From: Chara braunii
Taxonomy: Eukaryota; Streptophyta; Charophyceae; Charales; Characeae
Length of the DNA stretch: 31,006 nt
Assembly: GCA_003427395.1 (NCBI GenBank)
Contig: BFEA01000021.1
Location: forward strand, 527,714-558,719
Direction of reading: 5' to 3'
How positions within the stretch are numbered: the stretch's first letter is position 1; the number at the start of each line of letters is the position of its first letter. The translations under genes and the position numbers were made by a program. The notes under the pieces are model-generated. The model did not search any database. It was not told the DNA's origin and worked only from the letters and a program-made list of their open reading frames with translations. Shown here piece by piece: positions 27,830 to 31,006 of the stretch.

Positions 27830-28135
27830 GCAGTGCTCGCCTGAGCATGTAGTTCCGAAATCAACAAGTGCGCCTGTATGCACGGTCTCAAACTTGATAA
27901 TGTCATTTGCAGTGTGCGCCTGGGCGCACAGTCTCAAAACCCAAAAATGTCAACTGCGGTGCACGCTTGGGCACACAGTCTCAAAACTCAATAATCTTCA
28001 TAACCCGAGAATGTCAACTGTGTGCGCAGTTCTAGACTCGAAAATGTCAACAGCAGTGCGCGCTTGAGCGCACAGTTCCGGACTCGGGAATGCCATCAGC
28101 GGTGCGCGCCAGAGCGCACAGTTCCAAACACGAAA
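27830..28135. repeat. Degenerate array around GTGCGCGC...GCGCACAG
   Basis: Units near 27830, 27910, 27958, 28050 and 28100 carry CTGCAGTGCTCGCCTGAGCA, GTGTGCGCCTGGGCGCACAG, GTGCACGCTTGGGCACACAG, GTGCGCGCTTGAGCGCACAG and GTGCGCGCCAGAGCGCACAG. The two arms stay largely complementary as the bases change. Confidence 0.75.
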
Positions 28136-28179
28136 TAGTCTTTGCGTAGTTCAGATACTGATCTCACTCAAGGTGCGAG

Positions 28180-29370
28180 CGAGTGCACAATTCAGATTCT
28201 GTTCTCAAGCAGGGTGCATGCTGACTCACTGATAAGGCCCTCAAGTATAGCCCTCAAGCATGGTGCGAACAGCGCACAGTTCAGATATGACCCTCAGACA
28301 TGGTGTGCACACGGAGTACGGTTCGGATATGGCCCTCAGACATGGTGTGCACACGACGTACGGTTCGGATATGGCCCTCAAGCATGGTGCGAACAACGCA
28401 CAACTCAGATATGGCCCTCACTCAAGGTGCGCGCTCAACGCACAGTTGCGAATAACACAAAGTTCTGAAATGGCCCTCGATCAAGGTGCGCGCTCAGTGC
28501 ACGGCCGCGAATAGCACAAAGTTCAGAAATGGTCCTCAATCAAAGTGCGCGCTCAGTGCACAGTCGCGAATAGCACAAAGTTCAGAAATGGCCCTCAATC
28601 AAAGTGCGCGCTCAGTGCACAGTCGCGANAGTGCACAGTCGCGAATAGCACAAAGTTCAGAAATGGCCCTCAATCAAAGTGCGCGCTCAGTGCACAGTCG
28701 CGAATAGCACAAAGTTCAGAAATGTCCCTCAATCAAGGTGCGCACTCAACGCACAGTCGAGAATAGCACAAAGTTCAGAAATGTCCCTCGATCAAGGTGT
28801 GCGCTCAGTGCACAGTCGAGAATAGCACAAAGTTCAGAAATGGCCCTCAATCAAAGTGCGCGCTCAATGCACAGTCGCGAATAGCACAAATTTCAGAAAT
28901 GGCCCTCAATCAAGGTGCGCGCTCAGTGCACAGTCGCGAACTGCGAAATGCTCAGATACGGCCTTCAAGTATGGTGCGCACACTGCGCACAGTCCCAAAC
29001 TGCGAAATGCTCAGATACGGCCTTCAAGTATGGTACGCACACTGCGCACAGTTACAAACTGCAAAATGACCTTCAAGTATGGTGCGCACACTGCGCACAG
29101 TTCCAAACTGCGAAATGCCCAGATACGGCTTTCAAGTGTGGTGCGCACACTGCGCACAGTCCCAAACTACGAAATGCTCAGATACGGCCTTCAAGTATGA
29201 TGCGCGCATTGCGCACACTTGCAAACTGTGAAATGCTCAGATACGGCCTTCAAGTATGGTGCGCACACTGCACACAATTCCAAACTGCGCAATGCTCAGA
29301 TACGGCCTTCAAGTATGGTGCGCACACTGCGCAAAGTTACAAACTGCACTCAGACATGGTGCGCACGGAT
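28180..29370. repeat. Tandem array, period 42 then 59 bp, about 20 units
   Basis: Between 28291 and 28375 the phrase CCCTCA repeats every 42 bases. From 28509 on, GAATAGCACAAAGTTCAGAA plus CCTCAATCAAAGTGCGCGCT units recur every 59 bases (28509, 28568, 28702, 28761, 28820, 28879). From 28939 the unit changes to AACTGCGAAATGCTCAGATA, then TATGGTGCGCACACTGCGCA, still 59 apart (28939, 28998). An N at 28629 marks a likely collapsed unit. The long plus-strand frames are repeat translations; 59 is not a multiple of three, so the same unit is read in all phases. Confidence 0.9.
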
Positions 29371-29400
29371 CAAGTACGGCGTGCACACAACCCATGAAAG

Positions 29401-29525
29401 GCGAGTGAAAAGAAATGGAGGCGGTTGGAAAGGAGAGGGAGAGAGAGGAGAAGAGGAGGGAGAGGAGACGCGAGGAGAGAAGAGAAGAGAAGAGAAAGGG
29501 AAAGTGAGGGGCAGAAAGGAGAACG
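29401..29525 (+). repeat. Purine-rich tract
   Basis: The plus strand is nearly all G and A for about 110 bases (GGAGAGGGAGAGAGAGGAG and AGAGAAGAGAAGAGAAAGGG). A C/T-rich stretch follows at about 29549-29640. Such mirror composition can form triplex DNA. Open frames through it are low complexity. Confidence 0.8.
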
Positions 29526-29919
29526 ACCGTATAGGACAGGCGACCAGATGAACTCCAGACCCCTTTCCCAGCCAGCCTTGCCCCTCCCTTTCCTTACCTC
29601 TTCCCTTGCTTGCCTCCTGCTTGACTCTCTTGCCCCCTACTCCGAGCTCTCCTCATGCTCCTGCTGGCATGTCGCTGTTCTTGGGCCCGTGCCTTCCGCT
29701 TCTTGCCGTTCTACCAAAGCTGCAGTGTTCCCGCAAGTGAGGGTTCTCTCACACTGTCTGATGTGTGTGATGTGTTTTTGATCTGTCCTTTTGGGAGACG
29801 TGGCCTCTCTTTTATAATAGAGGGCCAGGTGATCGGGGCTGAGTGTTGCAGTCCCATGGTCGGGGCTGTGGTCAAACTTTAGACCGGGCTTGAGCTAAAA
29901 ATAGCAGCAGTCCCGACCT
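29526..29919. other. Pyrimidine-rich spacer; one hairpin with AT-rich centre
   Basis: TGGCC 29801-29805 pairs with GGCCA 29823-29827 around CTCT...AGAG and a TTTATAAT centre, which also resembles a TATA box. No gene seen. Confidence 0.4.
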
Positions 29920-30530
29920 TGGGATATGAACAGTCAGTCCCACGCTAAAAATAGCGTGGGACTGTGCTAATTTTAGCACGGGACTGGCGCAGGTCCAGTC
30001 CCCGGTAGACGAACAGTCAGCCCCACTCTAAAAATAGCGTGGGAGTGTGCTAATTTTAGCACGGGACTGGCGCAGGCCCAGTCCCCAGTAGACGAACAGT
30101 CAGCCCCACGCTAAAAATAGCGTGGGGCTGTGCTAATTTTAGCACGGGACTGGCGTAGGCCCAGTCCCCGGTAGACGAACAGTCAGCCCCACGCTAAAAA
30201 TAGCGTGGGGCTGTGCTAATTTTAGCACGGGACTGGCGCAGGCCCAGTCCCCGGTAGACGAACAGTCAGTCCCACGCTAAAAATAGCGTGGGACTGTGCT
30301 AATTTNTAGACGAACAGTCAGTCCCACGCTAAAAATAGCGTGGGACTGTGCTAATTTTAGCACGAGACTGGCGCAGGCCCAGTCCCCGGTAGATGAACAG
30401 TCAGTCCCACGCTAAAAATAGCATGGGACTGTGATAATTTTAGCACGGGACTGGCGCAGGCCCAGTCCCCGGTAGACGAACAATCAGTCCCACGCTAAAA
30501 ATAGCGTGGGACTTGCTATTTTTAGCACGT
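29920..30530. repeat. 83-bp satellite with two hairpins per unit, about 7.5 units
   Basis: AGACGAACAGTCAG starts at 30007, 30090, 30173, 30256, 30308 (after a partial unit with an N), 30391 (AGATGAAC) and 30474. Every full unit has CCCACGCTA-AAAA-TAGCGTGGG (nine pairs) followed by GTGCTAA-TT-TTAGCAC (seven pairs). One unit has GGGGCTG where others have GGGACTG, and the first full unit has CCCACTCTA opposite TAGCGTGGG, which breaks one pair. The last unit runs directly into the repeat at 30532. Confidence 0.95.
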
Positions 30531-30531
30531 G

Positions 30532-30925
30532 ACCCTATCTTAATTACTAGGGCCTGGCTGTTCATCTATATGACTATTTAGGGCTGTTCCTTTTTCCGTC
30601 CAGGTTACAAGGCCGTGTCGGTCCAGTCCCGGTCGGTCAAAATTGATTATCTCATGAATCCTTAGTCCGTTTCAAGTGTCGTTTGGACCGGACCCTACTA
30701 ATTGGCCTCTTGCGGTTGCGACGGTCCAGTCCAACGGGGACGATCAGGTCTCCGTTGGACCGTACCGCCGCGCCGTCTTTCCCTCGGTTTCGGCCCAGGG
30801 AAAATCTAACCGATATGTTAGGATCCAGTTTGACCATGACTGTGGACGTCCCTAGGCGCAGTTTTGACGCAGCGGGAAGGTTGACTTGCGACGAGTCAAC
30901 TTTTGCCGCATCGCCTTCCGACAAC
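30532..30925 (+). repeat. Dispersed repeat of about 400 bp, copy 2
   Basis: Same sequence and orientation as 12265-12672, ending at CCTTCCGACAAC. Here it is flanked on the left by the 83-bp hairpin satellite and on the right by a microsatellite. In copy 1 the flanks are the 242-base repeat and a possible promoter. Confidence 0.9.
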
Positions 30926-31006
30926 GCACCCACCCACCTAACCACCCACCTACCCACCCACCCACCCACACGCACGCACCCACCCACACACAAACACACA
31001 CACGCA
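30926..31006. repeat. CCCA/CACA microsatellite at window end
   Basis: Simple sequence of CACCC and CACA units with a few interruptions, running to the last base. Confidence 0.9.

Noticed and set aside
28142-29397. Series of long plus-strand frames with repeated residues
   Set aside because: They are translations of 42- and 59-bp tandem repeats; the same peptide text appears in several phases, as expected for a period not divisible by three.
29920-30530. CRISPR-like array
   Set aside because: Units are contiguous 83-bp copies without unique spacers, in a eukaryotic repeat setting, and no cas genes are present.
30926-31006. Telomere-like repeat
   Set aside because: The units are CCCA and CACA with interruptions, not the plant CCCTAAA or a regular telomere unit.

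Overview
This window looks like repeat-dominated nuclear DNA from a eukaryotic scaffold: it has N gaps, long tandem arrays, decayed LTR retrotransposons with plant-type tRNA-Asp primer sites, and almost no ordinary genes. The style of the Gag and Pol remnants makes me favour a streptophyte green alga (a charophyte such as Chara) or another member of the green lineage. That is an inference from memory of such elements, not something the sequence proves.

Layout. 1-242 is one copy of a dispersed repeat. 1.0-1.13 kb holds short hairpin repeats. 2.0-5.2 kb (minus strand) is a gag-only LTR element: an open Gag with a zinc knuckle, a broken A-B module pair upstream, and a nearly perfect tRNA-Asp primer site at 5193-5210. 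6.6-8.7 kb is hairpin and tandem-repeat DNA, including an array of eleven hairpins that share an AACTTA-type loop but have different, mutually compensating stems. 9-10 kb is C-rich and gene-free. 10.27-12.26 kb is a 1268-bp tandem duplication broken by a 706-base N gap, and each visible copy carries a tRNA-like SINE head. 12.27-12.67 kb is a dispersed repeat found again at 30.53 kb, followed by a TATA box and a short open frame at 12800. 13.3-14.9 kb is unusually rich in small perfect hairpins.

16.15-24.52 kb (minus strand) is a decayed Ty3/Gypsy element. In transcription order it has the primer site, several copies of two unfamiliar protein modules (A and B), Gag, a zinc knuckle, an aspartic protease, reverse transcriptase, RNase H and integrase. 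At least seven in-frame stops and about four frameshifts break gag-pol, so it cannot move on its own. More module remnants lie at 25.05-26.1 kb. 26.2-29.4 kb is a run of tandem arrays (periods about 44-48, 41-42 and 59 bp); from 26.7 kb on they are built around a GTGCGC...GCGCAC core. 29.92-30.53 kb is an 83-bp satellite with two hairpins per unit. The window ends in a CCCA/CACA microsatellite.

The two signals I consider most likely to be new are the A/B module family placed between primer site and gag in two different elements, and the hairpin array at 7.82-8.70 kb with conserved loops and covarying stems.
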